Numbered from the stretch's first letter, positions 14,640 through 22,412 are shown. The stretch is DNA of 22,480 nucleotides from Candidatus Bathyarchaeota archaeon (GCA_026014905.1 JAOZHK010000022.1:1-22480); one strand, 5' to 3'. Notes: generated from the letters alone by a model not told the origin. Program-made: numbers and translations.

Positions 14640-16301
14640 TTAGCTAGCTAAAGTGAGATCGAGGAGTTTAGGCATTTCTTCTTTTATGTAGGTAGGACAA
14701 TTCATGCTTGTAGTCCAGGGACGCATTTGTTGAATAAAGGGTTTAATTGCAGCGAAAGGGATTTTTCCACGAGTTGCTGAATCGATCATGCTAATTCGTC
14801 CTCGGATAGTGTTGTGTTCCATGGGTATTTCTTTGAATTCAGGGCTATCGTTTTTACACAAATGGCATTTTGAACATAATATACAGAGCTGTGCGATTTC
14901 TTCATATGTGTCCATCACAGGATCAAGTTTAATCGAAGGTTCTGCGACATCCACTACTTTACCTGGATTCATGATGCCATTAGGATCAAAAGCTGATTTT
15001 ATTTTACGTAAGTATTGGCTTATTCCGCGCATTTCTCCTTGATCACGACCTAGAAAGAATCCAACTGCGTGCTCGCCGCTATAACAACCTCCTTGTTCTT
15101 CTACCCACGCATCAAATTCGCGAATCACTGTTTTGGTTTTTATCTTTTCATTAAAATCATCTGCTACAATGAAACTTGGATGCAGATTACCATCGCCTGC
15201 ATGTCCATAGATAATAAGCTCCAGGCCTTCTTTCTGAGCTAATTCACGCATTTTCTTTATGCCTTCAGTTAATTTTAGTAAGGGTAAGACTGGATCAAAT
15301 TGAACGATCACCGGTTTTCCTCTATCTGCTTTAGCTAATGCACCTAAAGCGCTTCGTCTCTCAGCGTATAATTTATCTGCTTCAGCTTGATTGTTGGTGT
15401 ATTTTAATTCAATCGGGTTCATAGACTTTAAAATCGCAACGACTTGTTCTGCTTGTTCTTTTGCGTCATCCTTGGTTCCGGCTGTTTGTAGGAGCAACAG
15501 CATATTTCTTTTACCCATACATCTCATAATTTTATCATCCATGTATTCAAACGAAAATAACTGAATCTTATGTTTCGCGATACCTTCATGAATTGCTTGT
15601 AGAACCGACTCATCTTTAAAACTCACGCGTACAGTCCATATATCTTCAGGAAGAAGATCGCAGCGTAGCGTAATTTCAATAATAACACCCATGGTCCCCT
15701 CTGAACCTAGGAAAAGCGAAGTAAGATCTGGCCCCGTACTCTGCTTAGGACAGGCTTTACCGAGTTCAATAAGATCGCCCGTTCCATCTACTACTTTTAA
15801 ACTTAGCAAATAATTTTTGAAAGTACCTTTGGACATACCCCATGTACCGCCTGAAGCTGAAGCGATATTCGCACCAAGAGTGGATATTTCGTGAGAGGCT
15901 GGAGCTACAGGCACTATCATACCGTATTCCGCTAAATGAGAGTTCAATTGAGCACAACTTATTCCCGGTTCGACAATAACTGTCCGACTGATAGTGTCAA
16001 CATTTTTAATGCTACGCAATCTAGATGGGTTTAATAAAATACCGCCATCGCAAACAGCGCCGCCTGAAAGACCAGTAAGTCCTGCTCCTGGAATCACCTT
16101 TAACTTTCTATTCGATGCAAATTTAATTATCGCTTGAATTTCTTCCACAGAACCGGGGTACACCACATACTCAGGTTTGGAGCGGTACATGGTAGCATCA
16201 CCAAAAAGATAAGCGTAATATTCTGGTTTTTCTGATGTAAATAGAAACTCATGTCCTACAATACGTTCAAGTGTACGTTTTATCTCATCCAAATCAATCA
16301 T
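14640..16301 (-). CDS. GlcD-type FAD-linked oxidase with Cys-rich Fe-S-like tail
   Basis: This 553-residue flavoprotein has an FAD-binding domain at about 35-215 (PGAGLTGLSGGAVCDGGILLNPSRL, PVAPASHEISTLGANIASASGG, SEGTMGVIIEITLR). The C-terminal FAD-oxidase domain has YGHAGDGNLHPSF, GEHAVGFFLG and FDPNGIMNPGKVVD. An extra ~80-residue tail follows with Cys473, 476, 479 and 482 (CxxCxxCxxC) and a lone Cys535 (NCPTY). That resembles the start of a GlcF/HdrD-type [4Fe-4S] segment, but the second cluster and the CCG domains are absent. It likely oxidises a 2-hydroxy acid; substrate and electron acceptor are unknown. ATG start. It is distinct from the GlcD at 1705-3120, which lacks the tail. Confidence 0.85.
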   Translation of the reverse strand: MIDLDEIKRTLERIVGHEFLFTSEKPEYYAYLFGDATMYRSKPEYVVYPGSVEEIQAIIKFASNRKLKVIPGAGLTGLSGGAVCDGGILLNPSRLRSIKNVDTISRTVIVEPGISCAQLNSHLAEYGMIVPVAPASHEISTLGANIASASGGTWGMSKGTFKNYLLSLKVVDGTGDLIELGKACPKQSTGPDLTSLFLGSEGTMGVIIEITLRCDLLPEDIWTVRVSFKDESVLQAIHEGIAKHKIQLFSFEYMDDKIMRCMGKRNMLLLLQTAGTKDDAKEQAEQVVAILKSMNPIELKYTNNQAEADKLYAERRSALGALAKADRGKPVIVQFDPVLPLLKLTEGIKKMRELAQKEGLELIIYGHAGDGNLHPSFIVADDFNEKIKTKTVIREFDAWVEEQGGCYSGEHAVGFFLGRDQGEMRGISQYLRKIKSAFDPNGIMNPGKVVDVAEPSIKLDPVMDTYEEIAQLCILCSKCHLCKNDSPEFKEIPMEHNTIRGRISMIDSATRGKIPFAAIKPFIQQMRPWTTSMNCPTYIKEEMPKLLDLTLAS

Positions 16302-16510
16302 ACCTATCCATGCGCGCGTTTTGCCTATTCATTTATCCAATTAAATGCTTTAACAACTTCCATTAAATCATTACTTATTTTCATAATCTACCTTTTTTCA
16401 ACAATTACGAGCGCGCGTAACTCGCTAGTGAAGTATCGTGACAAAATGATTATATGCTTATACAATTGTAACAGTACAAACTTGACAGCTCCCGCAAGTT
16501 AGATGATTGA

Positions 16511-17281
16511 ATGGTTGCACGAGTTGACACTATAATCTTAGCGATTATTCAAGGAGTAACTGAATGGTTTCCAATTTCAAGTTCGGGTCATCTTGTGATT
16601 TTTCAGGAGTTACGCGGTATTATCATTCCAGTTAGTTTTGATATTGGCTTGCATTTAGGATCAGTCTTTGCATTGGGATTGTACTTTCGTCGAAATATTT
16701 TAGCTAGCATTCAGCAAAGAGACTTGTCGTTTTCGAGTGTGAAAGAAAAACAAATAGCACTTTACCTCGTACTGAGTGGTGTTTCGACAGTTATCGTCGT
16801 CTTTGCTCTCAATGATGTAATTCGATTAGTTTTTACCGATTTGAGGGCTATCGGTTTAGGATTAATTGTTACAGCACTTTTTTTGGGTTTATCAAGAATG
16901 AAAACTGGGCACGGCGAATTGAGTAAGTACAAAGCTGTTCTTATTGGGATAGCTCAAGGCGTTGCGGCGATTCCTGGAATTTCTCGAAGTGGATTAACAT
17001 TCAGTGCAGGCTTACTATCAGGAATGGACCGTGAGTTGGTGTTCACATACTCTATGCTGTTATCGGTCCCTACCATTATCGGTGCAACGATTTTAGAAAG
17101 TAGAAGGTATTCATCAATTGTTCTTGAGGGTGAGGTCCTGGCGCTTGGTATAGTAATTACAACCGTTGTGGGGTATTTCTCCATTGCTTTATTGAAAAAA
17201 GTCTATGATAAAACATCAGGCCTTGATGTTTTTATCCCCTACTGCGTCATTCTGGGAGCTGTACTCATTGCCATTACATAG
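16511..17281 (+). CDS. uppP: Undecaprenyl/polyprenyl-diphosphatase UppP (BacA family)
   Basis: This 256-residue integral membrane phosphatase has about eight hydrophobic segments. Both family motifs are present: QGVTEWFPISSSGHL (14-28) and PGISRSG (about 156-162, in AAIPGISRSGLTFSAGLL). These two re-entrant motifs form the active site that removes one phosphate from C55 (in archaea probably another polyprenyl) diphosphate. In archaea that recycles the lipid carrier for glycan or glycoprotein assembly. Length is normal. ATG start at 16511 without a clear Shine-Dalgarno. It is divergent from the GlcD-type gene at 16301. Confidence 0.93.
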   Translation: MVARVDTIILAIIQGVTEWFPISSSGHLVIFQELRGIIIPVSFDIGLHLGSVFALGLYFRRNILASIQQRDLSFSSVKEKQIALYLVLSGVSTVIVVFALNDVIRLVFTDLRAIGLGLIVTALFLGLSRMKTGHGELSKYKAVLIGIAQGVAAIPGISRSGLTFSAGLLSGMDRELVFTYSMLLSVPTIIGATILESRRYSSIVLEGEVLALGIVITTVVGYFSIALLKKVYDKTSGLDVFIPYCVILGAVLIAIT

Positions 17282-17289
17282 TAATTCGG

Positions 17290-18045
17290 TTAGGATTTGA
17301 CGGCTTCAGCATATACTTTTCCAAACTGAGTTAATTGTACTCGTTTACCTTTGTTAGAGTTTGTTTTTTCAACGAATCCTTTAGTTTCAAGGCGTTTGAT
17401 GATACGGCTGAATCGGTTTTTAACTACTGGGTTGTGGGGATCATATGAACACCATTGGATCAGTGAAGAGATCATCTCTGTATGGCCTTCATGTTCATTG
17501 AGTTTTTGTAAGACGAGCGTTTCGTCTTTATTTGGTCGTTTGAGGCGTTGGGCTGGCAGGTAGATCTCTTGAGGGTTCATTCCTTTAACATTTCGCGTCT
17601 TCTGAAACCATGCATTAAACACTTCGTCGTTGGGTGACGGTACATACCATCCCCGTTCTTTTGGAGGAACGATGTAAATTCGTACATTCCTGAACATGAG
17701 TGATATTGTAACCGTTGCACCATATGCTTCTTTGGTGGTTGATGTTGAATCAATTAATACGCGGCGATTATACTGTTCAACTTCTCGGTTCAAGATAGCA
17801 TATAATTTACCAAACACATCTTGGTAGCTCTGGGGGTTATATCCTGTGATAGTGGGTTGTGACCGTAAAGAGGATAGTGTGGTTTGGAGTTCACGGGCAT
17901 TTTGTTGAGAAGCATAGCCATATTTGTCTTGTTTTTCATCGTAGAGCAGATAGATGGCATCAATTGATTCTACCATCTTCCAATGGTTAGCGCCATCAAT
18001 TATTCGTTGATAATCGTTACCGACCATACAAATCAAAGATAGCAC
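17290..18045 (-). CDS. CARF-like (HFX_2341-type) winged-helix regulator
   Basis: This 251-residue protein has an N-terminal Rossmann-like domain (about 1-140). Signs are a first strand with a bound-ligand turn (LSLICMVGNDYQRIIDGANHW), a D-rich second strand (IDAIYLLYD) and an IDSTSTTKEAYGATVTISLMF strand-helix. This layout resembles the HFX_2341/DUF6293 group of CARF-like sensors. The C-terminal winged helix-turn-helix (about 170-251) is DETLVLQKLNEHEGHTEMISSLI...RFSRIIKRLETKGFVEKTNSNKGKRVQLTQFGKVYAEAV. The ligand is unknown; a nucleotide or small-molecule signal is inferred. GTG start with GGAGG 7-8 bases upstream, 14 bases after the OB-fold gene stop, so the two form a pair. Confidence 0.7.
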   Translation of the reverse strand: MLSLICMVGNDYQRIIDGANHWKMVESIDAIYLLYDEKQDKYGYASQQNARELQTTLSSLRSQPTITGYNPQSYQDVFGKLYAILNREVEQYNRRVLIDSTSTTKEAYGATVTISLMFRNVRIYIVPPKERGWYVPSPNDEVFNAWFQKTRNVKGMNPQEIYLPAQRLKRPNKDETLVLQKLNEHEGHTEMISSLIQWCSYDPHNPVVKNRFSRIIKRLETKGFVEKTNSNKGKRVQLTQFGKVYAEAVKS

Positions 18046-18059
18046 AGGAGTCCTCCATT

Positions 18060-18407
18060 TCAGTGCGCTGTGTGATTCATATGGAAATCTTCGCGACGGG
18101 GGAAATTGTCATCTTCAATTTTTTCAATATTCCCGTACTTCCCAATATTGAGCGTAAGCCATCCTTTAAACTTGTTTACATACCCGTTTGAAATATCGAT
18201 GAGGTCGCCTTCGGAAATCAGTTTAATCTGATCATCCCAAAGAGTTAAGCTGATGGTTCCAGTTCGGTCTCCAACTAACACATTGACAACCGCATGCTGA
18301 GCACCATTCTTAGTTTTAACTGTGCGAGTCTTACCCACATTGATGATTCGAACGCGAATATCGACTCCGCGTGCGGTTTCATGTAGTCCTCGAATGGTAT
18401 ATAACAA
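18060..18407 (-). CDS. Single-stranded-DNA-binding OB-fold protein
   Basis: This 115-residue single OB-fold protein resembles archaeal SSB/SOSS-B. VDIRVRIINVGKTRTVKTKNGAQHAVVNVLVGDRTGTISLTLWDDQIKLISEGDLIDISNGYVNKFKGWLTLNIGKYGNIEKI covers the full barrel, with the conserved GDRTGTISLTLWDD, GD-I and W-L-L-GKYG motifs. No acidic C-terminal tail is present, which usually mediates partner binding, so it resembles short archaeal SSBs. The start is TTG 18407 with GAGGAT about 7 bases upstream. It is translationally close to the CARF-like gene downstream and divergent from the CofE-like gene by 53 bases. Confidence 0.82.
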   Translation of the reverse strand: MLYTIRGLHETARGVDIRVRIINVGKTRTVKTKNGAQHAVVNVLVGDRTGTISLTLWDDQIKLISEGDLIDISNGYVNKFKGWLTLNIGKYGNIEKIEDDNFPRREDFHMNHTAH

Positions 18408-18460
18408 GGGGATTATCCTCTAGACATCAATCTGATATTAGATAATGGGTTACTAACAGC

Positions 18461-19321
18461 ATGGTCAAGTATAAATCCATTCAGTCACTGTATTGGAGCC
18501 CAGGTACCAAATTCTGTAAGATCATCGCGGATCTAATACAACCGGTGATTCGTGATGGCGATATTATCATTGTCTCGGAAAAAGCAGTGGCTATAGCTAA
18601 AAGTCGTCTGGTTAATGAAGAAAAATTGATTCCTAGTGTTTCAGCGCGGTTTCTGGCAGCAATCTGGAGCCGATTCATATGGGGATTGTTTCTGGGTTAC
18701 TTGTGTCGATTTAAGCCACTAACAATTCAACGTTTGAAAAATTATCCAAGAATAAAGGGAAGCCATCATAAACAAACAGTCTTGATGTATCGTGGTCTTA
18801 TTCCCGCGTTACATTATGGTTCAGAAGGAGGAATTGATCTTAATAACGTCCCGTATGCATTCGCATGTATTCCACTCGAGAATCCTCTGAACGATGCAAA
18901 AGCTATTCTCAATCATATTCAAGCTGTCAGTAACAAGCAGTTGACTTTGATCATTTCGGATACAGATTCGACCTTTTCATGGAAAAACATTCATTTCACT
19001 TCACGATCTCAAGCAATTAAAGGCATTATTCCTCTGAATAACCCATTAGGCTTTATCATTGGTCGGTTTGCGAGATTAAAACAACGCGCTACGCCACTAG
19101 CTGCTGTAGGACAAAAGATATCAGTAGATAATGCATTACGCTTTTCTGAAATTGCTCACCGTGCTCGAGGACAAGGCGCAGGAAGAACTGTTTGGGACAG
19201 TGCGAAGGAATTTGGAGTCGGTCCATCTGACATCACCTGGGAATTACTTGCCTCTATCAAACATTACCCTATTGTGATTATTCGGAGAACACGTCAAAAA
19301 CACGCATCTGAAAAAGTGTAA
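18461..19321 (+). CDS. CofE-like (F420-0:gamma-glutamyl ligase) paralogue
   Basis: This 286-residue protein has the CofE scaffold. RDGDIIIVSEKAVAIAKSR (31-49) parallels CofE's LRDKDILVITQKIVSKSESR, YGSEGGIDLNNVP (119-131) parallels ANSGLDQSNVSGGD, and IISDTDSTF (164-172) parallels LISDTFGRPF. Metal-site acidic residues (Asp126, Asp167) are kept. The segment between 65 and 105 (hydrophobic, W/F-rich, then KNYPRIKGSHHKQ) and the ligase's C-terminal half differ clearly. The role may be a different glutamyl or amino-acid ligation, or an F420-related step; this is inference. ATG start. It is divergent from the SSB/CARF-like pair, and canonical CofE lies 1.3 kb further along. Confidence 0.72.
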   Translation: MVKYKSIQSLYWSPGTKFCKIIADLIQPVIRDGDIIIVSEKAVAIAKSRLVNEEKLIPSVSARFLAAIWSRFIWGLFLGYLCRFKPLTIQRLKNYPRIKGSHHKQTVLMYRGLIPALHYGSEGGIDLNNVPYAFACIPLENPLNDAKAILNHIQAVSNKQLTLIISDTDSTFSWKNIHFTSRSQAIKGIIPLNNPLGFIIGRFARLKQRATPLAAVGQKISVDNALRFSEIAHRARGQGAGRTVWDSAKEFGVGPSDITWELLASIKHYPIVIIRRTRQKHASEKV

Positions 19322-19560
19322 CAGCAGATTGTCACGTGAGTTGAGAATAAGCGTTTGGAGGCAAATTCACGTTCGCTGATAATGTTATCCATCGCTCATG
19401 GCGCCAACCCTTTATATCAGCTGTGACTCCCTGTCGCTGTGCACACGTGGCGAATGGCTGAAGAGCGTTCAGTTTATCGCATTTTGTAATCAGTAGTTTA
19501 CTCTTTGTCGATACACTTCTCTATGCATGGATACAGATTCCATTTGGATACGCGCATGTG
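19322..19560. other. Convergent intergenic region with hairpin
   Basis: No coding frame is visible. A folded element at 19450-19480 has an outer stem GCGA/TCGC and an inner GGCTGAA/TTCAGTT stem around the loop GAGCG. A TATA-like CTTTATAT at about 19409-19416 lies about 35 bases before it on the plus strand. A CGCG-rich element GATACGCGCATG sits at 19547-19558, next to the TalC stop. A small RNA is possible but unproven. Confidence 0.35.
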
Positions 19561-20451
19561 TTATTTGAATAGCTGTTCATAAGCTGGTACGATATCGGCT
19601 GTGAAACCGAGTATGCCTTCACGAGTCTTTGGGTGTTGAATCATTGCTTGTACAAGTGGAAAGGGAATCGTTGCGATATGAGTCCCTATCTCAGCGAGTT
19701 CCCTCACTTGTTGAATATTACGGATACTGGCGCCAATGACTTCAGTTGAATAATCGTATTGTTCATAGATTGTTAGTATTATCTGAACAAGATCTATTCC
19801 ACTCCACACTCCACTATCATTCCCTTTTTGCGACTCTTGGTGAATAGTGCGGATAAGAGAGGGGGAAATGGGGGTTTCTTCATTTACAGATGAGAGTATT
19901 TTCGATTCCAGAATTTCTGATACTAGTGAAGCTTCATAATACTCGGTTTTCTGAAAATCGACGCCACGTGTTAACCCTAGATTTGTTCGAATATAGTCAT
20001 CGATTCGACCGACAAACGGGCTCACATAAGTAGCTCCAGCTTTAGCGGCGAGAAGAGCCTGTTCAGGCGTCATTACTAACGTAACATTTATGGGAATATC
20101 TGCTTGGGCTAGTTTCTGAATTACTTGAATACCTTCAAAATCACCCACGTTTTGTCCAGTTGACGTATTTATCGGAATTTTGATTGCGATATCTCCATAA
20201 GAACTGAATTTGCTATATAATATCTGAGCTTGATCCAGCATTTCCTGAGCTGTTAAACCTATCACTTCTAAACTGACTGGGCCTGAAACCGTCTGAATAA
20301 TCTCCTGAATATACTTTTCGATCGTGAGGTTCTTCCTAGCTTCAACAGCTTTTTTAATCAGAGATGGGTTGGTGGTCACACCATCAATAACTCCCCAGGA
20401 CTCAGCTAATTGAATCTCATTGAGTTCAGCGGTATCAAGAAATATTTTCAT
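19561..20451 (-). CDS. TalC-type transaldolase / fructose-6-phosphate aldolase-like with insertion
   Basis: This 296-residue class I aldolase is of the TalC/FSA type. DTAELNEI (6-13), GVTTNPSLI (24-32), the Schiff-base lysine Lys91 in IAIKIP, NVTLVMTPEQALLAAKAGATYVSPFVGRIDD (122-152), EVIGASIRNIQQV and IATIPFPLVQAMIQHPKTREGILGF are all the expected signatures in order. It would move a three-carbon unit between sugar phosphates or cleave fructose 6-phosphate. Normal TalC is about 215-220 residues; here about 60 extra residues lie between GRIDD and LTIYEQY (about 155-218), rich in charged residues. ATG start, with AGAGGT about 7 bases upstream. No neighbouring sugar gene is seen. Confidence 0.88.
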   Translation of the reverse strand: MKIFLDTAELNEIQLAESWGVIDGVTTNPSLIKKAVEARKNLTIEKYIQEIIQTVSGPVSLEVIGLTAQEMLDQAQILYSKFSSYGDIAIKIPINTSTGQNVGDFEGIQVIQKLAQADIPINVTLVMTPEQALLAAKAGATYVSPFVGRIDDYIRTNLGLTRGVDFQKTEYYEASLVSEILESKILSSVNEETPISPSLIRTIHQESQKGNDSGVWSGIDLVQIILTIYEQYDYSTEVIGASIRNIQQVRELAEIGTHIATIPFPLVQAMIQHPKTREGILGFTADIVPAYEQLFK

Positions 20452-20588
20452 ATTATGACCTCTTGAATATCATCGACATAAGATTCTGTGTTATATGCTA
20501 TATATCTTATTAGCATGCCTATACAAATTTACGCGCCGGCAATATGGTTGTTCAAAAAGCTGAGTTCTATCATAACGTAAAGTATTGT

Positions 20589-21347
20589 TTACATGAAAAG
20601 ATTGTTTTCTCGAGGCATTATTGCATCGATCGCTTTCGCAGAATCATCGGGGGTGTAAGTATATCCTCGAATAATAGCCGCAGGTATTTTCTCTTGGCAA
20701 TTGCCAATTACTAATTCTGCAGCAGAAGCCAGTTCGTCACCAATAGCAGTGCGTTTAACACGCATTTGATACCCAAAGAGATCTTGTTGTCCCCGAAGAT
20801 CGAGTAGTGGGCTAAGCCCTGCAATACCAATACATATGTCTACATGGCCAAGACGAAAAGGACGTCCAAAGGTATCAGAAATTAACACAGCAACATCGTT
20901 CCCAGTATACTCTCGAATCTGTTGTCGAATCCGTTGTGCTGATTGATCAGAGTCCTGTGGTAGCAACGTAACGGCATCACCTCCGGAGACATTCGATTGA
21001 TCGAGACCCGAATTCGCGCAAATCCATCCTTGCTGTGTTTCAGTTATTAAATGGTGTCCGATCATTCGGACAATCGATTTAGCTTCGCGTAAGATTAATT
21101 CGATGATTCGGGCATCTTTTTCAGTCATTTTCGACACATGATGAGAGAACGGCGAGATTTGAACAGTATTCAACTTCACGATCCGACTCTCAGATTTTGA
21201 AACGATTTTCTGTGTGATCACGAGAATATCTTTGTCACGAAGTGGTGTGTTTTGTTTTGCAGCAGCAGTACAAATGATCTGGGCGATATCATCTTGCGGT
21301 TTGATTAAAGGAATATTCTGAATACCAATAACCTGAATACCTGACAA
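20589..21347 (-). CDS. cofE: Coenzyme F420-0:L-glutamate ligase CofE
   Basis: This 252-residue GTP-dependent ligase adds gamma-linked glutamates to coenzyme F420-0. Family motifs are RDKDILVITQKIVSKSESR (37-55), HHLITETQQGWICANSGLDQSNVSGGD (98-124), the metal/nucleotide site VLISDTFGRPFRLGHVDICIG (154-174), VKRTAIGDELASAAELVIG (197-215) and a final AIIRGY. Length is standard. The start is TTG 21347 (MSGIQVIGIQNIP), following a GTGAGAGAG purine-rich site. An 8-bp inverted repeat sits in the leader. The upstream gene on the same strand is the MptN-like ligase, separated by an oligo-T terminator. Confidence 0.93.
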   Translation of the reverse strand: MSGIQVIGIQNIPLIKPQDDIAQIICTAAAKQNTPLRDKDILVITQKIVSKSESRIVKLNTVQISPFSHHVSKMTEKDARIIELILREAKSIVRMIGHHLITETQQGWICANSGLDQSNVSGGDAVTLLPQDSDQSAQRIRQQIREYTGNDVAVLISDTFGRPFRLGHVDICIGIAGLSPLLDLRGQQDLFGYQMRVKRTAIGDELASAAELVIGNCQEKIPAAIIRGYTYTPDDSAKAIDAIMPRENNLFM

Positions 21348-21351
21348 TCTC

Positions 21352-21379
21352 TCTCACGTCTCTTGAAAAACACGTGAGA
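21352..21379 (-). promoter_or_regulatory. Perfect 8-bp inverted repeat before cofE
   Basis: TCTCACGT (21352-21359) and ACGTGAGA (21372-21379) are perfect inverted copies with a 12-base spacer. They lie between a TATA-like ATATTTG element near 21384-21390 and the cofE start at 21347. The repeat fits an operator for a dimeric regulator. If the RNA starts upstream, it could also form a hairpin that masks the ribosome-binding site. Function is inferred. Confidence 0.45.
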
Positions 21380-21420
21380 CGCAAATATTTGTTATGGAAC
21401 TTGCATAGATGACTCGATTT

Positions 21421-21427
21421 AAAAAAA
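21421..21427 (-). terminator. Oligo-T terminator of the MptN-like gene
   Basis: On the minus strand seven T's follow directly after the TAG stop of the ligase gene. This is the usual simple archaeal termination signal, so cofE is probably transcribed separately. Confidence 0.5.
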
Positions 21428-22306
21428 CTATTTTCGATACTTTTGAGAGATATATGCTATAATTTGATCAGCGATATTGATTTGACTCACAGTTTGGAGG
21501 GCTTGGAATCCGGGTTGACTATTCACTTCGGTTAAATAATTACCTGAAGGACTTTGCATGATATCGACTCCTGCAATTGTACAGCCTAATGCTTGCGCTG
21601 CAGAAACCGCGATGTGTTCGAGTTGTGGATTGAGTTCAGCCTGAACTACTTTAGCGCCCTGACTGACGTTCGTTTTCCATCCTGTCGCGAGGCGATACAT
21701 TGCTGCAACCACGTGGTCATTGATGACAAAAGCGCGAATGTCTTTATGGTCATGAGGGATAAACTCTTGGAGATATAATACATGGTGCACAAATGCTAAC
21801 GATTTAAAGATGCGTCGAGCTACCTCTGCATCCGTGACCCGAGTGATACCTACACCTCGAGACCCAAAGAGAGGTTTCACAACAATGTCACCACCAAGCT
21901 CATGAAAAGCTTTCAAAGCTTTTCTTGGATCTTCAGTAACAACCGTTTTTGGGACTGGAAGATCATGGTGTTGCAAAATGGCCAAGGCATGATACTTATC
22001 AACCGCGCGTTCAATTGACGGAGGAGAATTAATGATAGGTACCCCATTTCTTTCGATGTTCCGCAATAGATCCAGACGAAAAATGATCTCATCGAGTGAT
22101 CCCCGACCGATAGGCCGAACAAGTAATGCATTCAACGAAGCAATAATATCAAATGTCCCATCGGAGACATATGGTTTATATGCGATACGAGCGAGCAAAT
22201 CTCGAAAATCGAAATGAAACTTTTGATGTCCTTGCTGTTTGATAGCTTTAAGTAATTGATGAGAACACCACGCTTTGGGATTTCTCGTCAATATCCCGAT
22301 ATTCAT
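21428..22306 (-). CDS. RimK-type ATP-grasp alpha-L-glutamate ligase, MptN-like
   Basis: This 292-residue ATP-grasp enzyme has NALLVRPIGRGSLDEIIFRLDLLRNIERNGVPIINSPPSIERAVDKYHALAIL (58-110), a pattern I associate with MptN, the tetrahydromethanopterin:alpha-L-glutamate ligase. It then has DIVVKPLFGSRGVGITRV (ATP-binding glycine loop), YLQEFIPHDHKDIRAFVIN, WKTNVSQGAKV and the metal-binding GVDIMQ...YLTEVNSQPGF. An alternative is CofF (F420 alpha-glutamate ligase) or another RimK-type ligase; the neighbour cofE makes a coenzyme-glutamylation role plausible either way. ATG start at 22306, with a TATA-like element at 22343-22354. Length matches the family. Confidence 0.75.
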   Translation of the reverse strand: MNIGILTRNPKAWCSHQLLKAIKQQGHQKFHFDFRDLLARIAYKPYVSDGTFDIIASLNALLVRPIGRGSLDEIIFRLDLLRNIERNGVPIINSPPSIERAVDKYHALAILQHHDLPVPKTVVTEDPRKALKAFHELGGDIVVKPLFGSRGVGITRVTDAEVARRIFKSLAFVHHVLYLQEFIPHDHKDIRAFVINDHVVAAMYRLATGWKTNVSQGAKVVQAELNPQLEHIAVSAAQALGCTIAGVDIMQSPSGNYLTEVNSQPGFQALQTVSQINIADQIIAYISQKYRK

Positions 22307-22342
22307 GATAAGTCAGTTAGATCAGGTAGTAAAGAATTTTTC

Positions 22343-22354
22343 TTTAATATCTTA
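22343..22354 (-). promoter_or_regulatory. TATA-like element for the MptN-like gene
   Basis: TTAAGATATTAA on the minus strand lies about 37-48 bases before ATG 22306, predicting a short leader. Confidence 0.35.
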
Positions 22355-22401
22355 ACATGTTACCGTGTAAGGTTTTTCGCAAATTCGCGTGCGCGAGATA
22401 A

Positions 22402-22412
22402 GATATAAATAG
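22402..22412 (+). promoter_or_regulatory. Divergent TATA box pointing out of the window
   Basis: GATATAAATAG is a clear TATA element on the plus strand, preceded by the CGCG-rich TTCGCGTGCGCGAG. It predicts transcription from about 22436 into a gene to the right of the window. The last 50 bases show no firm start codon. Confidence 0.4.
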
